The notes under the pieces were generated by a model. The model searched no databases. It had not been told where the DNA came from and saw only the letters and a program-made list of their open reading frames with translations. Shown piece after piece: positions 13,525 to 21,039 of a stretch of DNA of 30,012 nucleotides (position 1 is the first letter of the stretch; the number at the start of each line of letters is the position of its first letter). Made by a program: the position numbers and the translations under genes. The stretch comes from a virus, in the IMG/VR virus record IMGVR_UViG_3300000116_000092, positions 3,666 to 33,677 of that record. The stretch is one strand, 5' to 3'.

Positions 13525-13753
13525 TGCTTTGAAACAGGGTCTTGTCCACCTACAATTCAAGAAGGTGAACGGTGATCTTCGTAATATGATTGGTACTTTA
13601 AGTCCCGAACATATTCCAGAAGACAAAGTACCCGAAGAAGGTAAAGAGCGTAAGAGTAACGAAGAACTTGTTGTTCTGTTCGATGCCGAAGTCAATGACT
13701 GGAGATCTTTCCGTACCGAAAACCTTGTAGAATATCGGTGTGACGCATGGTAG
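13445..13753 (+). CDS. SH3-like small protein, WYL_2-type
   Basis: The protein has 102 residues from ATG 13445, chosen for AGGAG at 13434-13438, six bases upstream; an earlier in-frame start at 13415 has no site. VDALKQGLVHLQFKKVNGDLRNMIGTL, then VVLFDAEVNDWRSFRTENLVEY form the strand pattern of the Sm-like SH3 barrel proteins common in T4-like phages (WYL_2/DUF2693). The typical ending 'W-R-S-F-R' is present. The function of the family is not established. The first 80 bases overlap the preceding gene. Confidence 0.65.
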   Translation: MEQAVNELTPEMMKKQSLELKKQGIVDALKQGLVHLQFKKVNGDLRNMIGTLSPEHIPEDKVPEEGKERKSNEELVVLFDAEVNDWRSFRTENLVEYRCDAW

Positions 13754-14310
13754 TAAAACGCAAACGTAAACCAATGTCCGAAGAGCAACGTGCAGCTGCG
13801 AGTGAAAGACTCGCAAAAGCACGGGAAGCTCGAGGTCACGATGGTTCCAAATCTGTCCATCCTTTATTGTTGGATATGGATGAGGATAGTCCGATACATT
13901 GGAGAAAGGTTCGCGAGTGGGTCAAAGAGATAGGTGTGGAACTTCGATCCAAGAAGGCACAACGACTGTCGAAGGATTCTAAGGAAAGACATGAGTATCA
14001 GACACTAGAGGTATATCTCGGAAACCTGAAAAGGTATCTTGACTCTAGTATCTGGTTAGATGCACGTTATGGAAGACATCGAGAAGGTAAGATGGGTACT
14101 GTCGTTCATGCTATTGCATACTTTCCTAGTGGTCGTCCCAAGAGAGTTGTGGGATGGTTTTATAAAGATATCGGTGAATACACCGAGGAGATGAAAGAGA
14201 ATGACGATAGAATTTACGGTACCGAATCTGAGTACCGAAGAGACGAACACAAGCGAAAACTTCATGAACAAGAAGAGGTTCTCGAAGATGGTGGAGAGGA
14301 CGGTACGTAG
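13747..14310 (+). CDS. Conserved basic T4-like protein (187 aa), unknown function
   Basis: The N-terminus is very basic and helical (VVKRKRKPMSEEQRAAASERLAKAREARG), followed by KSVHPLLL, a helical middle (HWRKVREWVKEIG, about 51-64), and a YLGNLKRYLDSS segment. The tail (about 147-187) is highly charged. A similar 'VKRKRKPMSEEQ...RLAKAR' N-terminus occurs in marine T4-like phages next to gp33, from memory, without a known role. DNA or RNA binding is inferred from charge. It overlaps gp33 by 110 bases. Confidence 0.6.
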   Translation: MVVKRKRKPMSEEQRAAASERLAKAREARGHDGSKSVHPLLLDMDEDSPIHWRKVREWVKEIGVELRSKKAQRLSKDSKERHEYQTLEVYLGNLKRYLDSSIWLDARYGRHREGKMGTVVHAIAYFPSGRPKRVVGWFYKDIGEYTEEMKENDDRIYGTESEYRRDEHKRKLHEQEEVLEDGGEDGT

Positions 14311-14473
14311 TTCCGGACTTAACTATATGGACTCGATTGTTCATATGTGCGAGAAGAATAACATGGAAGTTGAAGATGTTAAGAAGTACTTGACGCCTTC
14401 AATTATAGATTGTCTTGAAACCGAGGCGATGAATTTGAACTTCCTAGAGAAAACTAATTCTCTGGATGTTTAA
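14201..14473 (+). CDS. 33: Late transcription coactivator gp33
   Basis: The 90-residue protein aligns with T4 gp33. FSKMVERTVRSSGLNYMDSIV matches the T4 segment around 'IEKMVEEFGMSYLEA', VKKYLTPSIIDCLETEAMN matches 'FAKFIPSGIIEKIQSEAID', and the end, LEKTNSLDV, matches the sliding-clamp-binding tail 'CEKTNTLDFLL'. gp33 bridges the gp45 clamp, RNA polymerase and gp55 to activate the TATAAATA promoters seen here. The last hydrophobic residues of the T4 tail are absent. The start at 14201 has GAGGAG ten bases upstream; ATG 14264 is an alternative without a good site. Confidence 0.8.
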   Translation: MTIEFTVPNLSTEETNTSENFMNKKRFSKMVERTVRSSGLNYMDSIVHMCEKNNMEVEDVKKYLTPSIIDCLETEAMNLNFLEKTNSLDV

Positions 14474-14480
14474 ATAACAC

Positions 14481-14509
14481 TTGACTTATGTGTATAAATA
14501 GGTTAGAAT
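14481..14509 (+). promoter_or_regulatory. Early-type sigma70 promoter for gp32
   Basis: TTGACT (14481-14486), a 17-base spacer and TAGAAT (14504-14509), each one base off consensus. It overlaps a perfect late promoter. It allows early synthesis of gp32 with a leader of about 83 bases. Confidence 0.65.
14493..14500 (+). promoter_or_regulatory. T4-type late promoter for gp32
   Basis: An exact TATAAATA within the spacer of the early promoter. Transcription should start near 14506, giving a leader of about 93 bases before gp32. Confidence 0.8.
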
Positions 14510-14598
14510 ACTATGGTACAATCAAGAAACAATTGAAAATACGCTGTGTAAAAAAACTGTAAATAAACTGAAAACGCTGAACATACTGGAGAAAACAT

Positions 14599-15519
14599 AT
14601 GTCTTTTGCAAACCTAAAAAGTCGTTCTACCGACATTTCTAAATTAGTATCTGCCGCTCAAGAAGCATCTGGTACTAACACCAAAACCAATAAGTACGAT
14701 GACGAACGTAAGTGGAAACCAACCGTTGATGATAACGGCAATGGTTACGCAGTAGTCCGTTTCCTTCCTGCAATGGAAGGTCAAGATATGCCTTGGGTAC
14801 GATATTGGGATCACGGATTCAAAGGCCCTCAAGGTCAATGGTACATCGAGAAATCGTTGACTACCATCGGTCAGAAGGATCCTGTATCCGAACTGAATTC
14901 ACGTCTGTGGAACTCGGGTATCGAAGATGACAAAGAAACTGCACGTAAACAGAAGCGCCGTCTTCACTACGTGTCCAATATCCTTGTGGTAAACGATCCT
15001 GCAAACCCATCGAACAATGGTAAAGTATTTTACTATGAGTTTGGTAAGAAGATCTTTGACAAAATCATGGATCTGATGCAACCACAATTCCCTGGCGAAA
15101 CTCCTATCAACCCATTTGATTTTTGGAATGGTGCTGACTTCGAACTGAAGATTCGTAATGTTGCGGGTTACCGTAACTATGATAAGTCGGAGTTCAAGTC
15201 CACTTCTGCATTGTATGAGTCGGACGAGACTAAACTCGAAGCCACTTATAATCAACAGTATGACTTGGGTGAGTTCGTAGATCCTGCTAACTTTAAAACC
15301 TATCAGGAATTAGAGTCACGTCTGGAATTGGTATTGGGTACTGCGGTAGGTGCTAACACCACTATCCGTAATGAAGCATTAACTCAGACTGCGGAATCGA
15401 ACGTTGGACGTTCTGCACCACAACCTGAGATCGTTTCTGCTCCTGCACCAAAGGTAGGTGCTGTCGCGGAGGAAGATGACACACTATCTTACTTTGCGCA
15501 GATGGCACAGGAAGACTAA
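14599..15519 (+). CDS. 32: Single-stranded DNA-binding protein gp32
   Basis: The 306-residue protein follows T4 gp32 throughout. The N-terminal cooperativity region begins MSFANLKSRSTDISKL. The OB-fold core has WDHGFKGPQGQWYIE (compare NHGFKKNGKWYIE), then HYVSNILVVNDPANP, NNGKVFYYEFGKKIFDKI and ELKIRNVAGYRNYD. The acidic tail ends DDTLSYFAQMAQED, where T4 recruits replication partners. It has no cysteine at all, so the zinc site of T4 gp32 (H64 with C77, C87 and C90) is lost apart from the histidine. gp32 coats single-stranded DNA at the replication fork. CTGGAG precedes the ATG, and a strong terminator follows. Confidence 0.95.
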   Translation: MSFANLKSRSTDISKLVSAAQEASGTNTKTNKYDDERKWKPTVDDNGNGYAVVRFLPAMEGQDMPWVRYWDHGFKGPQGQWYIEKSLTTIGQKDPVSELNSRLWNSGIEDDKETARKQKRRLHYVSNILVVNDPANPSNNGKVFYYEFGKKIFDKIMDLMQPQFPGETPINPFDFWNGADFELKIRNVAGYRNYDKSEFKSTSALYESDETKLEATYNQQYDLGEFVDPANFKTYQELESRLELVLGTAVGANTTIRNEALTQTAESNVGRSAPQPEIVSAPAPKVGAVAEEDDTLSYFAQMAQED

Positions 15520-15525
15520 AGATTA

Positions 15526-15549
15526 GGGGGACGAAAGTCCCCCTTTTTT
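15526..15549 (+). terminator. Rho-independent terminator after gp32
   Basis: GGGGGAC and GTCCCCC form a seven-pair stem closed by a GAAA tetraloop, followed by six T. It lies between gp32 and the convergent tape measure gene, whose stop codon overlaps the T-run. It works for gp32; on the minus strand no U-run follows the stem. Confidence 0.95.
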
Positions 15550-17644
15550 ATGATAAAGCATAAGTCCTATCGTTCTGATCAACTGTCGGTTGATTCTGTG
15601 ACATAATCGCAGCAGTACTTGAGTTGTTATTATTAGTAACTGAATTAGAACTCGGTGCATTTACTAATACTGCATTAGCACCTTGTTCTGATTTTAACTT
15701 AGTGTTCTCACTTTGTGCCTGGGTAAGACCATTGTCTCTAGGTGATCTCATTGATCTCGAAGAAGATCTTTCGACATTAATTTCTGGTGATAACTTGGTG
15801 ACCTCAACCTTTGGTTCTGGTTTAGATACACTTTCAAGTTTATCAATTTGTGCTTGAGTCTTGTCTATATTCAATGCAGCAGATGCGGTACCTGTTTTCT
15901 CAAAACGTGCTTCTGCTCTTTCGAGTTTCCTTTCTAAATAAGCAAGACGTTCCGCATCTCTGGATTGCACCACAACTTCTACTTCTTCTTTGACTTGTGG
16001 TTTATCGACAACTTGCAAGACTTCTTCTTCCTTATCGGCAACGGTAGGTGTATCAGGTAGAACAGGCACTTCTGAATATGGTTGAGTACTTGGAGTAGTT
16101 TGTTGTTTGGTTGTTCCACCATCGTCACCATCAAATCCGAAGAAATTTCCTACGGATTCTAATGCACCAGATGCCATATTCTTGATATCATCCATACTAG
16201 GAATCAACCCCATGACAAACTCCTTGATATCAGTAATCATTTGATTGATAGGTTCCATCAAGTAACCAATCGGATCTTCGCTCTCCATGAAACCATTCCA
16301 GAACTCTTTGATACCTTCGATCATGGAAGTGACTTTGTCTGGTATAGCACGTATCATCGACTCCATATTCATCATAACTTCACTGAACATCTCTGAGAAC
16401 GAGAAACTGTCCAAGAAAGTAGAGAAGTTTTCGAAACCCAACATACCTGATATCCAAGAGATACCGTCTTTTAGGAGATCTACTAAACTCAATACTGCAC
16501 CATTGATCGCACCGGTCATGAATGCGTATACGCCACCGATGATATCACCTGACTTGAATTTACTCAGAGATGCTTTAATACCTTCGTACAAACCAATAGC
16601 GATTGTGAGTGGCCAACCAAAGAATCTACCTAGTGCACCAAACACTTTGAAGATATTAGGCGCAATTCCTCGCATGTACGCGACGACATCCTTCATTGGT
16701 TTTACTATCTTACTAAAGGAATCTTTGATACCTCCTGCGAATTTACCCACACTAGCAAATGATTGACCTGCTGATCTGAATGCTCCAATAACTGTCTGGA
16801 ATCCAGTTGTGATAGATGTACCGACACTCTTGACGAACTTTACAGAATCGGTAAAGATTTTACCCATACCTCTGAATGTCTTTTCGAACATATTCAGAGA
16901 ACGGAAAGTACCGGTTACAGATTGTGATAGTCCCTTGACACCATTCATACCTGCTTTGAATGCATTAGATATATTACTGAAGGCGTTAGTGATAGGTTTT
17001 ACAAAATTCTTAAAACCATCAACATATAACTTCACCCCTATCTTAATATCAGTGACAAGTGATTTGATGCCAGTACCCAAGTCTTTAAAGACCTTGACCA
17101 CACTAGAAGCAAAGTCGGTAACCGGTTTGAAAACATCCTTCAATTTCTTCACGATATTACCACTTGCAAGTTTAACAAGATCGGAAATTTTTTTTCCTAA
17201 TGGAGCGAAGAAGTTTGTAATAGGACGTAATAGAAACTTGACACCCGACAGAATAGTCTTGAAGGTTCCTGATATAACATTCTTTATAAGTTTTGCGGTG
17301 TCTGTAATAGCCTTCATCCATCCTATCGCAAGACCTTTAGCAAAACCAAGAACCATGGTAGGAATACCGATGAGTAAATCTAAGATACCGCCAGTCTTCT
17401 TATCGAGATCTGGACGTTCGGGCCCGGTTCCTCCACCTGTAGGAGATGTTCTACCAGAATCTCGACGGGCCTCTTCTCTGTCACCAGCCTGACCTCTGAA
17501 CTCGCCCAGAAGATCCTTCATAGTTTTCTTTAGGTCATCAACACCTTCACTTGTTGTTGCAGTGTTCTTGATGACCTGATCAGATTGTTTCGCATTCTCT
17601 TCTCTTAGAAGTTGAATCGAGGTTTGTAGTAAAGCATCTGCCAT
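15548..17644 (-). CDS. 29: Tail tape measure protein, gp29-like
   Basis: The 698-residue protein is the longest of the minus-strand tail operon. It has no catalytic motif, and much of it (about 85-430) is made of helical segments with repeated bulky hydrophobics (FAKGLAIGWMKAITDTAKLI, SVVKVFKDLGTGIKSL, FKAGMNGVKGLSQSV), as in tape measure proteins that fill the tail tube. About residues 520-690 are acidic and Ser/Gln/Asn-rich. T4 gp29 (590 aa) has the same role, and the gene sits right after gp26 and gp51, the usual place for a tape measure gene. Length should set the tail length; the shaft would be somewhat longer than that of T4. Confidence 0.75.
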   Translation of the reverse strand: MADALLQTSIQLLREENAKQSDQVIKNTATTSEGVDDLKKTMKDLLGEFRGQAGDREEARRDSGRTSPTGGGTGPERPDLDKKTGGILDLLIGIPTMVLGFAKGLAIGWMKAITDTAKLIKNVISGTFKTILSGVKFLLRPITNFFAPLGKKISDLVKLASGNIVKKLKDVFKPVTDFASSVVKVFKDLGTGIKSLVTDIKIGVKLYVDGFKNFVKPITNAFSNISNAFKAGMNGVKGLSQSVTGTFRSLNMFEKTFRGMGKIFTDSVKFVKSVGTSITTGFQTVIGAFRSAGQSFASVGKFAGGIKDSFSKIVKPMKDVVAYMRGIAPNIFKVFGALGRFFGWPLTIAIGLYEGIKASLSKFKSGDIIGGVYAFMTGAINGAVLSLVDLLKDGISWISGMLGFENFSTFLDSFSFSEMFSEVMMNMESMIRAIPDKVTSMIEGIKEFWNGFMESEDPIGYLMEPINQMITDIKEFVMGLIPSMDDIKNMASGALESVGNFFGFDGDDGGTTKQQTTPSTQPYSEVPVLPDTPTVADKEEEVLQVVDKPQVKEEVEVVVQSRDAERLAYLERKLERAEARFEKTGTASAALNIDKTQAQIDKLESVSKPEPKVEVTKLSPEINVERSSSRSMRSPRDNGLTQAQSENTKLKSEQGANAVLVNAPSSNSVTNNNNSSTAAIMSQNQPTVDQNDRTYALS

Positions 17645-17645
17645 T

Positions 17646-17885
17646 TTAGTTTCTCATCTGTTCTTGTTTAATACGATCGTTTTCTTCTTTAACATATTCA
17701 ACTAACATAGCAACGTAGATCTCCCTCTCCCACGGCAACATCATTTCAATTTCAGTCAAACTATAACTATGATGTTGTATCAGTGAAAAATTAGTTTTAT
17801 AATAATTCACTAGACTATCATGAGAAAGGTTTAGGATAAAAAATCCTGCATACCTTTCAAAGTCACACTGTTCTGTTCCCCACAA
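17646..17885 (-). CDS. 51: Baseplate/tail assembly chaperone gp51-like, made by -1 frameshift
   Basis: The open frame is 79 codons from an ATG at 17885 inside gp26, but it has no clear ribosome site there. The frame is -1 relative to gp26 and is entered exactly at the slippery site T TTT TTA (17843-17837). The last 63 codons would be fused to gp26 to give a product of about 296 residues. The tail SLTEIEMMLPWEREIYVAMLVEYVKEEN resembles the T-part of lambda gpGT-type tail chaperones (E-I/x-M-x-P-W-E-R). Position directly before the tape measure gene fits a tail chaperone. The ATG at 17885 may not be used at all. Confidence 0.65.
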   Translation of the reverse strand: MWGTEQCDFERYAGFFILNLSHDSLVNYYKTNFSLIQHHSYSLTEIEMMLPWEREIYVAMLVEYVKEENDRIKQEQMRN

Positions 17886-18535
17886 CCTTCACACGCAAAT
17901 GTCTCGGTGTGTATCATTGCGGGCATTGCTTCAAGAAATTCACCTAACTTCCTGAATTGTCCTTGGGTCATAGACTCGATGAAATCCATTAGTTCTTCCT
18001 TCGATGTGTCACTGGAAGAGACTCTTTCTTCTTCGGTCAAGATTGCATTGATACATGTGGCAACCAAGTTAAAACCTACTGTAAGTTCATCTCCGGTCAA
18101 ATCACTTGACTGGATATCAACATACGATGGATATTTCATTTCAACACTAACACTGTCTGTCAATTCTATGACGTTACTGAGTTCACTAGTAGACACATCA
18201 ATTGAACCAATATCGATAGATCTTTCGTTCTTATGATCACAACTAGAACATTTCAACAACACTGTCGCGGATTCGCCCACAGACTTCGATCGTATCTGAG
18301 TAAACAGATATTCAATATCGAATGTTGTCAATGCATTAACATCGATTTCATTTTGAATACAAGCGTCTAATGTGTTGACAATTGCATTCAGTGCTTCTTT
18401 TTGATCGCCAGTTTCAAATGCGATCATCAATACCTTTTCTTCTTTGACCAAGTAAGGTCTATAAGAAACAACTTCTTTAGTAGAAGGAATCTTACATGAA
18501 TACTGCGGTGATGTATTTAACTTAGGTAATGCCAT
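17831..18535 (-). CDS. 26: Baseplate hub/tail assembly chaperone gp26
   Basis: The 234-residue protein matches the T4 gp26 baseplate family. It starts MALPKLNTSPQYSCKIPSTK and has VVSYRPYLVKEEKVLMIAFE, typical of this family. CSSC (C96, C99) and CEGC (C215, C218) form a four-cysteine set that probably binds zinc. In T4, gp26 is needed to build the hub but is not well detected in virions. The end of the gene carries the -1 slippery site, so two products are predicted: this one and a fusion with gp51. TGGAGA lies upstream of the ATG. Confidence 0.85.
   Translation of the reverse strand: MALPKLNTSPQYSCKIPSTKEVVSYRPYLVKEEKVLMIAFETGDQKEALNAIVNTLDACIQNEIDVNALTTFDIEYLFTQIRSKSVGESATVLLKCSSCDHKNERSIDIGSIDVSTSELSNVIELTDSVSVEMKYPSYVDIQSSDLTGDELTVGFNLVATCINAILTEEERVSSSDTSKEELMDFIESMTQGQFRKLGEFLEAMPAMIHTETFACEGCGEQNSVTLKGMQDFLS
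17837..17843 (-). promoter_or_regulatory. Programmed -1 frameshift slippery site in gp26
   Basis: On the minus strand the gp26 frame reads GAT TTT TTA TCC TAA; the heptamer T TTT TTA is the strongest type of -1 slippery sequence (X XXY YYZ). After slippage, translation continues ATC CTA AAC into the gp51 frame, which is open. The zero-frame stop lies six bases beyond the heptamer. A seven-pair stem (arms 17781-17787 and 17806-17812, one U-G pair) starts about 24 bases downstream, too far for a standard stimulator. Confidence 0.75.
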
Positions 18536-18564
18536 TATATTCTCCAGTGTTTTTAATAATTTAT

Positions 18565-19293
18565 TTAACCAAATAATTTTGAGAAGATTCCACCGATCGC
18601 TCCACGAGCGATGTTCTCTCCGTCTTTTGTGTAGTCTCCGACTTCACTTTCCCAATCAGTAAATGATAGTTGTACACTCAATTCCAATACACCTTCTTCA
18701 CCATTACCTAATTGTTGATCAGTCAACGATGTTGGATAACACTCCAACAAAGTACATTGATATGTTTTCTTCATTTGAAAAGAAGCACCTGCATCAAGTT
18801 CTCCTTGTGCGAGATCTATAGGCCCTACTTTCGGTAATCTGTTTTTCAGGAAGGATGGGATCTTATCCGTAAACCCTAACTGTTTCTTGATTATAGAAAG
18901 TCTCAGACCTCTTTCCATAGTAGTTATTGTTACAGGATATGTATAATCATCGAAGTACCCTACTGTACGATTCAATTGATTATGCGCTTCGTTCTGCCAG
19001 TTCTCGAAGTACTGACGAACCAGATGATTGTTTGCAACCAAAAACGTCATTGTCATATCTGTGGTAGCATATCCATTTGCGAACTTTCGGTTGGTCGTAC
19101 CAATCGCATGATCTATAGACATTATCTGTCTACCCGGCAACGTTGCAACAGTACAAAATAGATTCAACTCTCGTGCGTCCATTTTGAAACTTTCTATTTG
19201 GGGTAGGGTGACCATGAACTGATTACCCTTGGCAAGTCCACCTGAACCACCTATTTGACCCTTTAGGTCTTCGATTGAAAATCCTGAACTCAT
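18565..19293 (-). CDS. 54: Baseplate tail tube initiator, gp54-like
   Basis: The 242-residue protein has the tail-tube fold pattern seen in gp19, gp48 and gp54. An N-terminal strand (KGNQFMVTLPQI) leads to CTVATLPGRQI, the 'LPGR' loop common in tube proteins. MTFLVANNHLVRQYFENWQ is the helix following the sheet, and the last part is SVQLSFTDWE. Lengths in T4 are 163 for gp19 and 320 for gp54. The neighbours (gp26, gp51, gp29) and the lack of a tail sheath gene here favour the initiator gp54 over a major tube protein. Its start overlaps the preceding stop (ATGA). Confidence 0.65.
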   Translation of the reverse strand: MSSGFSIEDLKGQIGGSGGLAKGNQFMVTLPQIESFKMDARELNLFCTVATLPGRQIMSIDHAIGTTNRKFANGYATTDMTMTFLVANNHLVRQYFENWQNEAHNQLNRTVGYFDDYTYPVTITTMERGLRLSIIKKQLGFTDKIPSFLKNRLPKVGPIDLAQGELDAGASFQMKKTYQCTLLECYPTSLTDQQLGNGEEGVLELSVQLSFTDWESEVGDYTKDGENIARGAIGGIFSKLFG

Positions 19294-19874
19294 CGTATCA
19301 TCTGCCTACTATCGTAATGAACCTTATAACTGTTTCGTTTGCGGAACTGTGCGGTTGGCAGAAAGATTGCAATCTCCCATTCTGGTGCAGGTACTTCCGC
19401 AAAACGACTGGTAACCTGAGAATTCAAATAATGTTTAACACATGGTTTGAAGTATCTCAGATTCGAAGATTTCTTTAACATTCTATATGTCAAAGAAAAC
19501 TTATCATCTTCACTCAACTTACTACCTTGGATATCCATGATGTTCGCAAAGAACTGCATCCTCAACTTGGGTGGCAGATAGTGTAGATTCAATCCTAAGA
19601 ATCCACCCTTCGCAGGCCCAAGAACAATCACCAATGGAAATGCATCATAGTATGGTAGTTTGTCTTTATGTTTAGGATCATAGGTAAACATGAACATACC
19701 ACCAATGATCTGTTTAGATCTTGCCTTGATGGGTTCTTCCTTCATCAAAGACTCTCGATTGATACCCCGCATATTCTGTGCTTTCTTCAGAAACCACGCA
19801 CGACTTTCCTTCGTCCGAGGTGTAATACCCGCACGGAATGCCTGTCGTTCTAATCTATTGAATATGTCAGACAT
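19290..19874 (-). CDS. 2: DNA end protector-like protein, gp2-like
   Basis: The 194-residue protein has the block GGMFMFTYDPKHKDKLPYYD followed by AFPLVIVLG and GFLGLNLHYLPPKLRMQFF. From memory this matches T4-like proteins annotated as DNA end protector (gp2), which caps DNA ends and completes heads, but I could not check that. T4 has gene order 2-4-53-5; here gp2-like and gp4 are near each other and gp53 and the gp5 genes follow on the other side, which supports the name. It is shorter than T4 gp2 (274). A late promoter lies 28 bases upstream. Confidence 0.55.
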   Translation of the reverse strand: MSDIFNRLERQAFRAGITPRTKESRAWFLKKAQNMRGINRESLMKEEPIKARSKQIIGGMFMFTYDPKHKDKLPYYDAFPLVIVLGPAKGGFLGLNLHYLPPKLRMQFFANIMDIQGSKLSEDDKFSLTYRMLKKSSNLRYFKPCVKHYLNSQVTSRFAEVPAPEWEIAIFLPTAQFRKRNSYKVHYDSRQMIR

Positions 19875-19900
19875 GTGTCTTCCTGTTAAAATCCATGTCT

Positions 19901-20503
19901 TTATTTATATAGTTTGCCATGACGCCCCCAATCTTTTTCTTTGAGTATAAAGTCTGGTTTGACGAAATTGATCAACTTCGATATGTGGTCGGTACTGAGG
20001 TTCCATTCAAGGAAATTTGCATACTTCTTGTTTGTAAAAAAAGAACGAACATTATCTTCATGTTCTTCTCGATCATTGCGAAACCACTCCAACATCTCAT
20101 CTGGCTCTAGGTCATGATATTCACAACAACGTCTCATATAATCACCGTCCTTGTGTCTACGTTTACTGTCCAACCAGTCTTCCATATCACGAGTCTGTAA
20201 TATAAAATAAGCATTTGGATTATTATTGTAGAGTTTGTCGAACCACTTGACGCCATCTACCCACGCATAATCACGATGGAAAAACAAATCACTATAGACC
20301 TGTGCATGATCAATACTTTTCATCACATATTTATTTTCATCAACATTCTGTCCCATCTGTTGTGCGAGTACCAACGGTTCCATAGTAACTTCGTCCATGC
20401 AGGAATAATGCCATGACCGGTATCCTGATGCTTTAAATAACTCGTGGAATGACGTGGTTGCAATCTTGTTCATTCCTATAAAATATACTTTCTTGTCAAT
20501 CAC
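19901..20503 (-). CDS. Sulfotransferase-like protein
   Basis: The 200-residue protein starts KKVYFIGMNKIATTSFHELF; this first strand and K-x-x-T-T-S loop is the PAPS-binding (5'-phosphosulfate) motif of sulfotransferases. NPNAYFILQTRDMEDWLDS (about 95-113) has R105 and S113 at the 3'-phosphate-binding site. Both PAPS motifs are thus present. It should transfer sulfate from host PAPS to an unknown acceptor such as a glycan. Its GTG start overlaps the gp4 stop (GTGA). It is an odd gene in a structural operon and likely an accessory gene. Confidence 0.7.
   Translation of the reverse strand: MIDKKVYFIGMNKIATTSFHELFKASGYRSWHYSCMDEVTMEPLVLAQQMGQNVDENKYVMKSIDHAQVYSDLFFHRDYAWVDGVKWFDKLYNNNPNAYFILQTRDMEDWLDSKRRHKDGDYMRRCCEYHDLEPDEMLEWFRNDREEHEDNVRSFFTNKKYANFLEWNLSTDHISKLINFVKPDFILKEKDWGRHGKLYK
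19902..19909 (-). promoter_or_regulatory. T4-type late promoter for gp2-like gene
   Basis: TATTTATA on the plus strand gives an exact TATAAATA on the minus strand. It lies within the last codons of the sulfotransferase gene. The transcript should start near 19896, 22 bases before the gp2-like ATG. Confidence 0.75.
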
Positions 20504-21006
20504 TTCTTTCTCTTATACGGTTTCATTTTCTTCAATGGTTTAATTGGTTTCTTTCCTAATGGTTTGGGTAGTATCCCCATAGCCCTTAGTTTGTGTTCAT
20601 CCCATATTTCAAAGTGCCATCCTCTATCAGCAACATACTTCTCGGTCGCTGTCCACTTACTTATGTTTTTAATATATGTCAATGTTTCACTAAGTACTTG
20701 TCTTCGAGGTCTTCCTTGTCCGGTCTTGGGTTTGATTGTCTCTTTATGCGGTTTGACTTCGATCAGTACAGTGCGTCCATCCTTGTACTTGACCATAAAG
20801 TCCATGAAATAACGATGGGGACGCTTGTCAGTCTCGCAAATATATGGTATAATAACTTCTTCACTTACCCAACCAACCACATTGGGATTGTCGTCACACC
20901 ATATCATGACAGCCTTTTCCCATCCCGAACGATACACCACATTCTTGGGATCACCAAGATACTTGGATTCATTCCGGATTTTGTATTTTCCTTTGTAAGT
21001 TTTCAT
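20500..21006 (-). CDS. 4: Head completion protein gp4
   Basis: The 168-residue protein aligns with T4 gp4 (150 aa): SKYLGDPKNVVYRSGWEKAV, then DDNPNVVGWVSEEVIIPYIC, then RYFMDFMVKYKDGRTVLIEVKP, with HFEIWDEHKLRAMGI near the end. D-then-E-x-K (MDFMVK and IEVKP) has the PD-(D/E)xK nuclease layout known for this family. gp4 finishes the packaged head before the tail joins. The C-terminus is extended by a Lys/Pro-rich tail of about 20 residues. It is the first gene of the minus-strand operon. Confidence 0.9.
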   Translation of the reverse strand: MKTYKGKYKIRNESKYLGDPKNVVYRSGWEKAVMIWCDDNPNVVGWVSEEVIIPYICETDKRPHRYFMDFMVKYKDGRTVLIEVKPHKETIKPKTGQGRPRRQVLSETLTYIKNISKWTATEKYVADRGWHFEIWDEHKLRAMGILPKPLGKKPIKPLKKMKPYKRKK

Positions 21007-21013
21007 ATAAATA
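21006..21013 (+). promoter_or_regulatory. T4-type late promoter for gp48 operon
   Basis: An exact TATAAATA with start near 21019, 39 bases before gp48. It overlaps the first base of gp4 on the other strand and drives the baseplate operon to the right. Confidence 0.8.
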
Positions 21014-21039
21014 GTTTTAAAGTTTTAAAGATTTTAACC

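Noticed and set aside
13432-13860. A 142-codon minus-strand frame
   Set aside because: It is antisense to three coupled genes and rich in Ser, Phe and Cys, as expected of a shadow frame.
16287-17492. Two plus-strand open frames of 159 and 227 codons
   Set aside because: Both are antisense to the tape measure gene, without ribosome sites or neighbours; the repetitive hydrophobic coding sequence keeps the opposite strand open.
17781-17812. Stem-loop as a stimulator of the gp26 frameshift
   Set aside because: The seven-pair stem begins about 24 bases after the slippery site and is AT-rich; known stimulators lie 5-9 bases away. It may be unrelated.
20328-20335. AATAAATA on the minus strand
   Set aside because: It lies within the sulfotransferase gene with one mismatch, and no start follows within a plausible distance.
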